Source of the DNA: Streptomyces cupreus | Lineage (GTDB): Bacteria > Actinomycetota > Actinomycetes > Streptomycetales > Streptomycetaceae | Direction: 5' to 3' | Assembly: GCF_014257025.1 (NCBI RefSeq) | Contig: NZ_JACMSF010000013.1 | Span: 1 to 64,000 of the forward strand | DNA: 64,000 nt | Shown here: positions 51,873-60,349 of the stretch, piece after piece | Numbering within the stretch: the first letter of the stretch is position 1 | Layout of the letters: every line of letters begins with the position of its first letter | Position numbers and translations under genes: made by a program | The notes under the pieces: model-generated | Told to the model about the DNA's origin: nothing | Databases searched by the model: none | What the model saw: the letters and a program-made list of their open reading frames with translations, nothing else

Positions 51873-52430
51873 TCAGCGTACGGGGACCAGCTCCGGGTCC
51901 TCACGGAGCTTGCCGAGCGCCCTGGACACCGCCGACTTCACCGTGCCGATCGACACACCGAGCACCTCGGCCGTCTGGGCCTCGCTGAGGTCCTCGTAGT
52001 ACCTGAGGACGACCATCGCCCGCTGCCGCGCCGGCAGCCTCATGATCGCCCGCCACATCGCGTCGTGCAGCGCCTGCTGCTCGGCCGGGTCGGCGCCGCT
52101 CGGGCAGGGCTCGGGCTCGGGCAGTTCATCGGTCGCGAATTCGTCGACCCTGCGTTTACGCCACTGTGAGGTACGCGTGTTCACCAGGGTCCGGCGCACA
52201 TAGCCGTCGAGCGCGCGATGGTCCTCGATGCGCTCCCAGGCAACGTAGGTCTTGGTGAGCGCGGTCTGCAGCAGATCCTCCGCGTCGCACGGGTTCGAGG
52301 TCAGCGACCTGGCGGTACGCAGCAGCACCGGCTGGCGGGCCCTCACGTACGAAGAGAACGACGGGTACGGAAGGGTCTGCGCCCTGGGTGTGGCGGCGTT
52401 CGAAGCTCTGGTGCAGACGGGTGTGGTCAT
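51873..52430 (-). CDS. SigE-family (TIGR02983-type) ECF RNA polymerase sigma factor
   Basis: A protein of 185 residues. Region 2: LLRTARSLTSNPCDAEDLLQ then TALTKTYVAWERIEDHRALD. Region 4: LPARQRAMVVLRYYEDLSEA then QTAEVLGVSIGTVKSAVSRA. No anti-sigma gene is next to it. A GC-rich intergenic of 145 bp with inverted CCTGAGG/CCTCAGG elements precedes it. Confidence 0.92.
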   Translation of the reverse strand: MTTPVCTRASNAATPRAQTLPYPSFSSYVRARQPVLLRTARSLTSNPCDAEDLLQTALTKTYVAWERIEDHRALDGYVRRTLVNTRTSQWRKRRVDEFATDELPEPEPCPSGADPAEQQALHDAMWRAIMRLPARQRAMVVLRYYEDLSEAQTAEVLGVSIGTVKSAVSRALGKLREDPELVPVR

Positions 52431-52561
52431 GGCTCCACGCTAGGAGCGGGCACCACTGTCACTCATCGGCCGGAGGTCCCGAAGCAGAGTCCCCCTCAGG
52501 TTGTAGGGGTGGGGTCGGCTCCACCTCCTGAGGGTGGACGAGAGGGCGGGGGCTACTACGG

Positions 52562-52581
52562 GATGACCCCCAGGGGTCATC
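52562..52581 (-). terminator. Palindrome at the end of the lipid-transfer/thiolase gene
   Basis: GATGACCCCCAGGGGTCATC is an exact palindrome apart from its 2-nt centre and overlaps the thiolase stop codon (52577-52579). It is probably the operon terminator. There is no U-run. Confidence 0.6.
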
Positions 52582-53722
52582 CATCCGCCGTCAGCACCAG
52601 ACCCGAGGTCGGCACCCCCGTCCCCGCCGTCACCAGCGCCCGCGCCGCCCCGGCGACCTGGTTCACCGAGGTCCCCCGGATCTGGCGAACGCCCTCTGCG
52701 ATGCCGTTCATCCCATGGAGGTACGCCTCGCCGAGCTGACCGCCGTGGGTGTTCAGCGGCAGCCGGTCCTCCGCCACGAAATACGCCGCCTCGCCTCTTG
52801 CGCAGAAGCCGTACTCCTCCAGTTGCATCAGCACGAACGGGGTGAAGTGGTCGTAGAGGATGCCCACGTCGATGTCGGCCGGCCCGAGCCCCGTCGTACG
52901 CCACAGCTGCCGGGCCACGACCGCCGACTCGGACAGGCCGGTGAGGTCGCCGGTGTGGAAGCCGGTCATCTGCTCCTGGCCGCGTCCGGAACCCTGGGCC
53001 GCCGCCGCGACCACCGCCGGCGGGTGGGGCAGATCGCGGGCGCGCTCCAGCGAGGTGACGACGATCGCCTGGCCGCCGTCCGTCTCCTGGCAGCAGTCCA
53101 GCAGCCGCAGCGGCTCGGCGATCCAGCGGGAGGACGCGTGGTCGGCGAGGGTGATGGGGCGGCCGTGGAAGTAGGCGGCCGGGTTGGTCGCCGCGTGCCG
53201 GCGGGCCGTGACGGCGACGGGGCCGAAGGCGCTCTCGGGGGTCAGGCCGTAGGTGTGCAAATAGCGCTGGGCCGCCATCGCCACCCAGGACGCCGGGGTG
53301 AGCAGCCCGAACGGCATCACCCAGCCCAGCGCCGCGCCCTCCGCCGACGGCTCCCTCCGCTGCACCCCGGAGCCGAAGCGGCGGCCGGAGCGCTCGTTGA
53401 AGGCGCGGTAGCAGACGACCACCTCGGCCACCCCGGCCGCCACCGCCAGCGCGGCCTGCTGCACGGTCGCGCAGGCGGCGCCGCCGCCGTAGTGGACGCG
53501 GGAGAAGAAGGACAGTTCGCCCATCCCGGCCGCCTGGGCGACGGTGATCTCCGGGCTGGTGTCCATGGTGAAGGTGACCAGCCCGTCCACGTCGGCCGGC
53601 GCGAGACCCGCGTCGTCCAGCGCGGCCCGTACCGCCTCCACGGCCAGCCGCAGCTCGCTGCGCCCGGAGTCCTTGGAGAACTCGGTCGCCCCGATCCCGA
53701 CGATCGCCGTACGGCCGTTCAC
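52577..53722 (-). CDS. Lipid-transfer protein / thiolase-fold protein (Ltp2-like)
   Basis: A protein of 381 residues from GTG 53722. Thiolase-fold motifs: RTAIVGIGATEFSKDSGRSE, VHYGGGAACATVQQAALAVA (Cys in the thiolase position is followed by AT), ILYDHFTPFVLMQLEEYGFC and LPLNTHGGQLGEAYLHGMNG. This matches actinobacterial SCP2/Ltp2 proteins, which with a DUF35 partner act as aldolases on steroid side chains. GTGA overlap with the MaoC gene upstream. The DUF35 partner is in the same operon. Confidence 0.87.
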   Translation of the reverse strand: MNGRTAIVGIGATEFSKDSGRSELRLAVEAVRAALDDAGLAPADVDGLVTFTMDTSPEITVAQAAGMGELSFFSRVHYGGGAACATVQQAALAVAAGVAEVVVCYRAFNERSGRRFGSGVQRREPSAEGAALGWVMPFGLLTPASWVAMAAQRYLHTYGLTPESAFGPVAVTARRHAATNPAAYFHGRPITLADHASSRWIAEPLRLLDCCQETDGGQAIVVTSLERARDLPHPPAVVAAAAQGSGRGQEQMTGFHTGDLTGLSESAVVARQLWRTTGLGPADIDVGILYDHFTPFVLMQLEEYGFCARGEAAYFVAEDRLPLNTHGGQLGEAYLHGMNGIAEGVRQIRGTSVNQVAGAARALVTAGTGVPTSGLVLTADG

Positions 53723-54108
53723 CGCTCGCCTCCCAGGGTGAGGACAGCGGTGCCGGTCACATGGGCGCCGATGCCGTTCGTGCCGATGACGCGTACGGTC
53801 GCGGTGTCGCCGTCGAGCTGCTCGATCGTGCCGGTCAACACCATGGTGTCCCCTGGGTAGTTGGGGGCGCCGAGCCGGATGGAGAGCTTGCGGAGCACCG
53901 CCGTGGGACCGAAGTGGTCGGTGAGGTAGCGGCCGACGAGGCCGTTGGTGGTGAGGATGTTCATGAAGATGTCCGGGGAGCCCTTCCGCCGGGCGAGTTC
54001 CGGGTCGTGGTGCACGTCCTGGTAGTCGCGCGAGGCGATGGCTCCGGCGACGATCAGGGTGCGGGTGATCGCAAGCGTGAGCGGGGGCAGCACATCACCG
54101 GTCCTCAT
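53719..54108 (-). CDS. MaoC-like hydratase subunit (ChsH1-like)
   Basis: A protein of 129 residues from ATG 54108, overlapping the upstream stop as ATGA. The hot-dog fold has the catalytic-type motif ASRDYQDVHHDPELARRKGS (D and H), then IFMNILTTNGLVGRYLTDHF and YPGDTMVLTGTIEQL. In mycobacteria the ChsH1 subunit pairs with ChsH2 to hydrate the enoyl-CoA of the steroid side chain. Confidence 0.87.
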   Translation of the reverse strand: MRTGDVLPPLTLAITRTLIVAGAIASRDYQDVHHDPELARRKGSPDIFMNILTTNGLVGRYLTDHFGPTAVLRKLSIRLGAPNYPGDTMVLTGTIEQLDGDTATVRVIGTNGIGAHVTGTAVLTLGGER

Positions 54109-54998
54109 CCGGTCACCCGCCACACCGGAAGGGTCGACTCATCGTCGTGCTCCCGGAATTCGACCCTCACCGGCAGCCCGATCCGCACCTTGTCGTACGG
54201 CACCCCGATCACGTTCCCGAGCATGCGCACGCCCTCCGCCAGCTCGATCAGGGCGACCGCGTACGGGGGGTCGAAGGCCGGGAAGGGCGGGTGGTGCATG
54301 ACGACGTACGAGTACACCGTGCCCTCGCCGCTCGCCTCCACGGTGTCCCAGTCGAGGCCGCCGCAGGCGTTGCAGCCAGGCAGCCAGGGGTGACGCGGGG
54401 CGGCGCAGGCGGTGCAGCGCTGGAGGAGGAGCTTGCGGTCGCGGACGCCTTCCCAGAAGCCCGCGTTGTCGCGGTTGACGACCGGGCGGGGGCGCGGGGG
54501 CTTCTCGGGCCGGGCCGCGGGGGCGTACTTGAGGATGCGGAAGCGGTGGGTGCCGGCGAGGTCGGGGCCCACCCGGATGTCGGTGCGGGTGGTGACGAAG
54601 TGGCCGCTGCCGAGCTTGGTGGTCTTACGGTCCGAGACGGACTCGATGACCGTGTCGAAGGTGATCTCGTCGCCGGGGCGCAGGGGGCGGTCGTATTCCT
54701 GCTCGCAGTCGGTGGCGACGACCGAGGTGCAGCCCGCCGCGTCGAGCAGGCCGAGCAGTTCGTCGTACGCCGCCGAACGCCCGGTGTGGCCGGAGAGGCC
54801 GCCCATCGTCCAGGCCTGGAGCATGGTGGGCGGGGCGATGGCGTCGGGGCCGCTGTACGCGGGGTTGGTGTCGCCGAGGGCCTCGCACCAGTGCCGGATC
54901 ATGGGCAGGTTGACGGGGTCCTTGCCGGTGCCCTCGGTCGCGGCGGGCCGGCCCTCGAAGGCCTTGAGCCGCTCGGTCAGGTCTTCGTCGGTGTGCAC
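54105..54998 (-). CDS. MaoC-N / DUF35 fusion (ChsH2-like)
   Basis: A protein of 297 residues from GTG 54998 (GAGGGGAGGGAG upstream). The N-terminal hot-dog (LPMIRHWCEALGDTNPAY...YDRPLRPGDEITFDTVIESV, residues 25-145) lacks the D/H catalytic motif, as ChsH2 does. The C-terminal DUF35 rubredoxin-like zinc site has CTACAAPRHPWLPGCNACGG (four Cys), then an OB fold (YSYVVMHHPPFPAFDPPYAV). First gene of the three-gene operon. Confidence 0.88.
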   Translation of the reverse strand: MHTDEDLTERLKAFEGRPAATEGTGKDPVNLPMIRHWCEALGDTNPAYSGPDAIAPPTMLQAWTMGGLSGHTGRSAAYDELLGLLDAAGCTSVVATDCEQEYDRPLRPGDEITFDTVIESVSDRKTTKLGSGHFVTTRTDIRVGPDLAGTHRFRILKYAPAARPEKPPRPRPVVNRDNAGFWEGVRDRKLLLQRCTACAAPRHPWLPGCNACGGLDWDTVEASGEGTVYSYVVMHHPPFPAFDPPYAVALIELAEGVRMLGNVIGVPYDKVRIGLPVRVEFREHDDESTLPVWRVTG

Positions 54999-55020
54999 GA
55001 CTCCCTCCCCTCTCAAGGTT

Positions 55021-55037
55021 TCTGACTCTCCGTCAGA
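55021..55037. promoter_or_regulatory. TetR-type operator before the ChsH2-like operon
   Basis: TCTGACTCTCCGTCAGA has perfect 6-nt arms around 5 nt, 22 bp before the operon start codon and overlapping the expected promoter. The dyad shape fits TetR-family repressors of lipid genes. No such regulator is encoded nearby. Confidence 0.6.
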
Positions 55038-55176
55038 TACGGTGGGGAGTCAAGACCGTCCGGGGCATGTGAAAACGTCTGCGCGGCGATGCCGTAACAC
55101 CGCCGCACAGACGCGTCAGCCCCCTGAGCACACCGCACGAGAGACCGGGACCGGCGCCGGGGCGCCGGTCCTCAGC

Positions 55177-55503
55177 TCACCACCACAGCGGGGTGAAGTT
55201 GATGGCCACGTTGTCGTTCCCCTGGTTGATGGCCGTGAACGCGGAACCGTCCACCTGGGCGGTGTTGCTCTGGTTCGAGGCGCCGGAGCCGATCGCCTGC
55301 TGCTGGGTGGTGGAGGAGTTGCCGTTGTTGTCGCCGCCCACACCACTGCCGATGGCGCCCTGCCAGACATTCGTGACGGCCGCGCTCGATCCGTCGTCCG
55401 CGATGGCGCCGTTGTCCGCCGACGCCACACCGGTGAACAGGGCGGCGGCGAGCGGAAGTGCGGAGACGGCGGCGATGACGCGGGCGGTACGGATGCTTGC
55501 CAT
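55177..55503 (-). CDS. Small secreted Asn/Gln/Gly-rich protein
   Basis: A protein of 108 residues from ATG 55503 (CTGGAGG upstream). The signal peptide TARVIAAVSALPLAAALFTG ends VASA-DNG. The mature 78 residues have no Cys and are full of Asn, Gln, Gly and Ser: WQGAIGSGVGGDNNGNSSTT, QQQAIGSGASNQSNTAQVDG, AINQGNDNVAINF. The (A)IGSG..N pattern repeats. Composition recalls rodlin or curlin-like surface amyloids, but no family motif is certain. Ends in PLWW. Confidence 0.75.
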   Translation of the reverse strand: MASIRTARVIAAVSALPLAAALFTGVASADNGAIADDGSSAAVTNVWQGAIGSGVGGDNNGNSSTTQQQAIGSGASNQSNTAQVDGSAFTAINQGNDNVAINFTPLWW

Positions 55504-55516
55504 GTTGTCCTCCAGA

Positions 55517-55543
55517 ACGTGAAGTACGTGAAGCACGTGAAGT
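55517..55543 (-). repeat. Three 9-bp tandem repeats in the leader of the secreted-protein gene
   Basis: ACGTGAAGT, ACGTGAAGC and ACGTGAAGT follow one another without gaps, just before the ribosome site on the minus strand. In frame they would read as a V-L-H repeat continuous with the downstream gene, but the ribosome site favours the ATG at 55503. Confidence 0.75.
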
Positions 55544-55845
55544 ACGGCTTCTCCCAAGGCAGTTGGCCGACCGCCCCGGCGTTGTGCACGACGTCGCGAA
55601 TCCAGAGTTGCCCACCGAATCCCCATCGAACCACCTCGAAAGCCATGATTCGCCCTCAAGCGTGATGACATGTCGATAAACCACCATGATCGACCTGAAG
55701 GCCCATTTCATAACAGCGGGAACAACTCATCCCAAGTGCCGCAAGAGGTGCAGCGTTCCGGCACATTTCCAGCCAATCCGTCCCCCCGGGCGAGTCACCG
55801 CGGCGCCCCCTTCCCTTTCTCGAACATACGTACGAACATGGAGGC

Positions 55846-56709
55846 ATGGCCACCACCGACCGGCAGGCCACGACGCTGGCCCTCGCACACGCCCTGTCAG
55901 CCGCGGAGCGCGGACTGGCCGTCATCCCCCTGTCCCGGACGAAACTCCCGGCCCTGCGCTCCCCCCACCGCGACGACCCCATCCCCTGCCACGGCGAGTG
56001 CGGCCGCTTCGGCCACGGCGTCTACGACGCCTCGACCGACCCCGCGCACATCCGCGAACTGTTCGCCGCCGCGCCCTGGGCGACCGGCTACGGCATCGCG
56101 TGCGGCCTGCCGCCGCACCATCTGATCGGCATCGACCTGGACACGAAGTCGGGCACGGACTCCTCGGCGGCCCTGCGCGAACTGGCCCTGCGCCACCTGT
56201 TCACGATCCCCGACACGGTGGTCGTCCTGACCCCCAGCGGCGGCCGCCACCTCTGGCTCACCGGCCCACCGGACGTCGTCGTCCCCAACTCGGCCGGCCG
56301 CCTCGCCCCCGGCATCGACATCAGAGGCGCCGGCGGCTACCTCGTCGGCCCCGGTTCCCGCACGGAACACGGCGTCTACGGCACGGCCCCGGGCACCGCA
56401 CACCTGTCCCCCGCACCCTGCCCGCCCTCACTCCTCCGCCTGCTGCTTCCGCCACCCCGAGCACCGCAGAGCCCGGTCCCCCCATCGGCAGGCGACCACG
56501 GCCGAGGCCTGGTCCAGTTCGTCCTCGCCGCACACGAGGGCCAGCGCAACACCCGCCTGTTCTGGGCTGCTTGCCGAGCGTACGAGGACGGGATCGGGCC
56601 CGCGCTGAACGATCCCCTGATCGAGGCGGCGCTCAACACAGGGCTGACCGAACGGGAAGCCCGGGCGACGATCGCTTCGGCAGCGCGGATGACGGGGCAT
56701 CGGGCGTGA
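55846..56709 (+). CDS. Primase-polymerase (PriPol/bifunctional DNA primase-polymerase) domain protein
   Basis: A protein of 287 residues. ALSAAERGLAVIPLSRTKLP starts the Prim-Pol fold. The metal-binding acidic motif is HLIGIDLDTKSG (D-x-D), the SxH-type motif is TPSGGRHLWLTGP, and the third motif is APGIDIRGAGGYLVGPGS (Asp). A helical C-terminal part (about 220-285) contains RNTRLFWAACRAYEDG. No helicase or plasmid genes are nearby, so this is a chromosomal stand-alone member. It resembles the degenerate protein at 62166-62831. Confidence 0.85.
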   Translation: MATTDRQATTLALAHALSAAERGLAVIPLSRTKLPALRSPHRDDPIPCHGECGRFGHGVYDASTDPAHIRELFAAAPWATGYGIACGLPPHHLIGIDLDTKSGTDSSAALRELALRHLFTIPDTVVVLTPSGGRHLWLTGPPDVVVPNSAGRLAPGIDIRGAGGYLVGPGSRTEHGVYGTAPGTAHLSPAPCPPSLLRLLLPPPRAPQSPVPPSAGDHGRGLVQFVLAAHEGQRNTRLFWAACRAYEDGIGPALNDPLIEAALNTGLTEREARATIASAARMTGHRA

Positions 56710-56774
56710 GCTCCACCCCCGCGGAAAAGGGGCCGCCGATATTCTCGGCAGCCCCTCTCACCTGCTCAGCAACG

Positions 56775-56861
56775 CGGAGGCGGTGGGATTTGAACCCACG
56801 GTGACATCGCTGCCACGACGGTTTTCAAGACCGTTCCCTTAGGCCGCTCGGGCACGCCTCC
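56775..56861 (-). tRNA. tRNA-Ser(TGA)
   Basis: Acceptor GGAGGCG pairs with CGCCTCC. The anticodon loop TCTTGAAAA carries TGA. There is a long variable arm (GTGGCAGCGATGTCAC) and the T-arm has GGTTCAAATCC. Confidence 0.97.
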
Positions 56862-56922
56862 CCGCACCGCTGATCGGCGGCGCGGGGACAAGAGTAACCG
56901 GTGGGTGTGGGCGGGTGGGGTC

Positions 56923-58374
56923 TCAGTTGTCGCCGACTCGGGAGCCGAGGGTCAGTTCGACCGTGCGGGTCTGGCCGTCGCGTTCGTAGGTGATCTTGAC
57001 CTTGTCGCCGGGCTGGTGGGTCCAGATCTCGCCGATCAGGGTGGGGCCGGAGTCGATCACGCGGTCGTCGAGCTTGGTGATGACGTCGCCGGGCTTGAGG
57101 CCGGCCTCGGCCGCGGGGCCGCCCGACTCCACGGCGTCCGAGCCGCTCGCGCCCTGCTCGGTGATCTTCGCGCCGCCGGTGCCCTCCTCCAGGGAGACGG
57201 AGGCGCCGATCTTGGCGTACACCGGCTTGCCGGTCTTGATCAGCTGCTGGGCGACGACCTTCGCCTGGTTGATCGGGATGGCGAAGCCCAGGCCGATGGA
57301 GCCGGACTGGCTGGTGCCGCCCAGGCCGTTCCCGGCGGACTGGATCGCCGAGTTGATGCCGATCACATTGCCCTGAGCGTCCAGGAGCGGGCCGCCGGAG
57401 TTGCCCGGGTTGATCGACGCGTCCGTCTGGAGCGCGCTCATGTACGACGCGTTGCTGCCGGTGCCGTCACTGGAGGCCACCGGGCGGTTCTTCGCGCTGA
57501 TGATGCCCGTCGTCACCGTGTTCGACAGGCCGAAGGGGGCGCCGATCGCGATCGTCGAGTCGCCCACCGCCACCTTGTCGGAGTTGCCCAGCGTCAGCGG
57601 CTTGAGGTCGCTCGGCGCGTTCTTGAGCTTGATCACCGCTACGTCGTAGCCCTGTGCGTTGCCCACGACCTCGGCGTCGTACTTCTTGCCATTCGGGAAC
57701 GTCGCCGTCAGCTTGCCGCCGTCGACCGCTTCGGCCACCACGTGGTTGTTGGTGACGATATGGCCCTCGGTGTCGAAGACGAACCCGGTGCCGGTGCCGC
57801 CCTCACCGCTGCTGCTCTCCGCCTCGATGGTGACGGTGCTGGGCAGTGCCTTCTGGGCCACGCCCGCGATGGTGCCCGCGTCGCGCTTGACGTCGCCTCC
57901 GGTGTCGGAGGCGGAGACGGTGGTGGAGGAGTTCGCGTCGTCCTTGGCCAGGGTGTAGCCGAGTCCGCCGCCGATGCCGCCCGCGACCAGCGCGGCGATC
58001 AGGACCGCGGCGAGCAGACCGCCGCGTCGGCCGGACTTCGGCGCGGGCGCCGGCTGCTGGTACGCGGCGCCCCAGACCGTGCCCGAGCCGGTCCCGCCCG
58101 CACCGGTCTCCGGGGCGGCGGCGTACGCGGGCGTGGCCGGGGCAGGGGGCGGCCAGGAGGCGTCCGGTGCCGACGAGCCCTGCGGCTGCGTCGGCTCCGG
58201 TCCTGCGGCGGCCGTCTGCGGCGTGCTCTGCGGCACCGGCGGGAGCGGGGTGGTCGGGGCGCCGGTGTCGGGAGCCGGGTGGCCCTGCGGCTCCGGAGCA
58301 GCGGGAGCGTCCACCGGCACGGGGGGTGCGGACGGGGCCGAGGGTACCGCGGCTCCCTCGTTCTCGGTGCTCAC
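56923..58374 (-). CDS. Membrane-anchored HtrA/DegP-type S1C serine protease with PDZ domain
   Basis: A protein of 483 residues from GTG 58374 (GAGGAG upstream). A Pro/Ala-rich cytoplasmic N-terminus (1-115), one membrane helix (LLAAVLIAALVAGGIGGGLG), then the chymotrypsin fold with catalytic His in HIVTNNHVV, Asp in GYDVAVIKL and Ser in NPGNSGGPLLD. A C-terminal PDZ domain follows (SGGPAAEAGLKPGDVITKLD). Surface quality-control protease. Confidence 0.95.
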   Translation of the reverse strand: MSTENEGAAVPSAPSAPPVPVDAPAAPEPQGHPAPDTGAPTTPLPPVPQSTPQTAAAGPEPTQPQGSSAPDASWPPPAPATPAYAAAPETGAGGTGSGTVWGAAYQQPAPAPKSGRRGGLLAAVLIAALVAGGIGGGLGYTLAKDDANSSTTVSASDTGGDVKRDAGTIAGVAQKALPSTVTIEAESSSGEGGTGTGFVFDTEGHIVTNNHVVAEAVDGGKLTATFPNGKKYDAEVVGNAQGYDVAVIKLKNAPSDLKPLTLGNSDKVAVGDSTIAIGAPFGLSNTVTTGIISAKNRPVASSDGTGSNASYMSALQTDASINPGNSGGPLLDAQGNVIGINSAIQSAGNGLGGTSQSGSIGLGFAIPINQAKVVAQQLIKTGKPVYAKIGASVSLEEGTGGAKITEQGASGSDAVESGGPAAEAGLKPGDVITKLDDRVIDSGPTLIGEIWTHQPGDKVKITYERDGQTRTVELTLGSRVGDN

Positions 58375-58629
58375 AGCTTTTCTCCTCGATCCACGGCTGT
58401 AGTTTTCGGTCGCACTCGGTCACGCCCGTTCACGTGTCGACGACCCGGTGCGCTTCAGCTGTGCAGGCCTTTTTGTATGCCGTCAGCTTTTCCCATGGGC
58501 CGTCAGAGCACCATAAGCGGTGGCTGTGGGTCCGAGGCCATTCTTTATATTGGTCATGTACGACGAAAAGGGCGCAATCCCAGCGCCTCCGTCGAGGCGT
58601 CTACCCCCGCTCGGTGGCACCATGACGCG

Positions 58630-59439
58630 GTGACCCACGCACGGCAGCACACGCCTCAAGTCGTCGCCCACCGCGGAGCGTCCGAGGAGGCCCCCGAGCA
58701 CACCCTGGCCGCGTACAAGAAGGCGATCGAGGACGGGGCGGACGCCCTGGAGTGCGATGTCCGCCTCACCGCGGACGGCCACCTCGTCTGCGTCCACGAC
58801 CGCCGCGTCAACCGCACCTCCAACGGCCGCGGCGCGGTCTCCGCCCTGGAGCTTGCCGACCTCGCCGCGCTGGACTTCGGCTCCTGGAAGAGCCGCGACG
58901 AGGAGCCCGACTGGGAACACCGTCCCGAGGACCGGGAGGACACCTCCGTCCTCACCCTGGAACGCCTGCTGGAGCTGGTCGCCGACGCCGGTCGCCGGGT
59001 GGAGCTGGCCATCGAGACCAAGCACCCCACTCGCTGGGCGGGCCAGGTCGAGGAGCGGCTGCTGCATCTGCTGAAGCGGTTCGGGCTCGACGCCCCGGCC
59101 TCCGCCGCGGAGTCCCCGGTCCGCGTGATGAGCTTCTCGGCGCGCTCGCTGCACCGCGTGCGTGCCTCCTCGCCGACGTTGCCGACGGTCTATCTGATGC
59201 AGTTCGTCTCCCCCCGGCTGCGCGACGGACGGCTTCCGGCGGGGGTGCGGATCGCGGGTCCTTCGATCCGGATCGTGCGCAATCACCCCGCGTACATCGA
59301 GCGTCTGAAACGGGCCGGTCACCAGGTGCACGTGTGGACCGTGAACGAGCCCGAGGACGTCGATCTCTGTGTGGAACTGGGCGTCGACGCCGTCATCACC
59401 AACCGCCCGCGCGCGGTACTGCGTCAGCTCGGCCGCTGA
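58630..59439 (+). CDS. Glycerophosphodiester phosphodiesterase
   Basis: A protein of 269 residues from GTG 58630. GDPD motifs: VVAHRGASEEAPEHTLAAY (catalytic His, Arg, Glu), LECDVRLTADGHLVCVHD (metal Glu/Asp and second His), VELAIETKHPTRW and HVWTVNEPEDVDLCVELGVD. No signal peptide, so cytoplasmic. The start lacks a strong ribosome site; longer upstream readings are antisense to htrA and not credible. An AT-rich stretch TTCTTTATATTGGTCATG about 80 bp upstream may be the promoter. Confidence 0.92.
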   Translation: MTHARQHTPQVVAHRGASEEAPEHTLAAYKKAIEDGADALECDVRLTADGHLVCVHDRRVNRTSNGRGAVSALELADLAALDFGSWKSRDEEPDWEHRPEDREDTSVLTLERLLELVADAGRRVELAIETKHPTRWAGQVEERLLHLLKRFGLDAPASAAESPVRVMSFSARSLHRVRASSPTLPTVYLMQFVSPRLRDGRLPAGVRIAGPSIRIVRNHPAYIERLKRAGHQVHVWTVNEPEDVDLCVELGVDAVITNRPRAVLRQLGR

Positions 59440-59674
59440 ACTGCGACAACCCATCTGCCCCGGTACGACCTCTTGACCCGGTGGCCACATCGGCCCCATC
59501 CTCCACATCTCGGCCACACCGTCGATTTCCAGCCAGGCGATTACAGGGAGTGCTCCGGCGTGTTCGGTCCGTGTTCGATCGTTGCGAATGCGTCACCGGA
59601 CATGGATTGGCCGGTTTCCGGTACAGGCCAATGGGGCATCCACACCGTGGCGTGGGGCGAAGGAGGTCTCGGGG

Positions 59675-60226
59675 GTGGCGTTGGTGGTGGCACAGGAGGT
59701 GCCCACGTCGTCGAGCATGGCCGTACCCCATGGCCCTGCGGGCGTGGGGAAAGCGAGACACCGGATGCGCGATCAGTTGCGCAGGGGTGGCGTGGCGGAA
59801 TCGGTCATCGACGACGCCGTACTGATTCTTTCCGAACTCTTGAGCAACGCGTGCAAACACGGCCGACCACTGGGCGACGCCCTGGCCGGGGACGGTGACG
59901 TACGAGCCGCATGGCGGGTGGACACCGCCGGGCGGCTCACCGTGGAGGTGACGGACGGCGGCGGGCCCACCCGCCCGGCTCCGGCCACGCCCTCGGTCAC
60001 CGCGCACGGCGGCCGTGGGCTGAACATCATCACCGCGCTGGCCGACGACTGGGGCGTCCGGGACGACGCCCAGGGAGAGGTCACCGTGTGGGTCGTCGTC
60101 CACGACGACGTGCATGACCGCGACGCCGGACACCGACGCCACGATTTCGCTACGCGCATCGCGGCCCCGTCGGTCGCCGCGATCCCCGAACTGGACTTCG
60201 CGGACGCGTTCGACGACCTGGACTGA
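59675..60226 (+). CDS. RsbW-like ATP-binding (anti-sigma / GHKL) protein
   Basis: A protein of 183 residues from GTG 59675 with a consensus AAGGAGG 8 nt upstream. The GHKL fold has an N box LILSELLSNACKHGRPL, G1 VEVTDGGGPTRP and G2 TAHGGRGLNIITALADDW. The acidic tail ends ELDFADAFDDLD. Such stand-alone kinases in Streptomyces bind SigB-family sigma factors or anti-sigma antagonists. No sigma or antagonist gene is adjacent, but two SigB-family sigmas lie about 33 kb away. Confidence 0.88.
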   Translation: MALVVAQEVPTSSSMAVPHGPAGVGKARHRMRDQLRRGGVAESVIDDAVLILSELLSNACKHGRPLGDALAGDGDVRAAWRVDTAGRLTVEVTDGGGPTRPAPATPSVTAHGGRGLNIITALADDWGVRDDAQGEVTVWVVVHDDVHDRDAGHRRHDFATRIAAPSVAAIPELDFADAFDDLD

Positions 60227-60349
60227 ACCTCCGGTTCCCGAGGTGAGGCGTTGTCCACAGAGACGCGTTGTCCACAGGGTCGCGTCGGCCATGGCGTGAA
60301 CAGCTAGGCTCCCGCCGTACGAGACGAGCCGTTTCCGGGAGACACCCTC

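Noticed and set aside
56905..58629. Upstream extension of the GDPD frame
   Set aside because: It is antisense to the HtrA protease; protein-like sequence with GDPD motifs begins only after about 58630.
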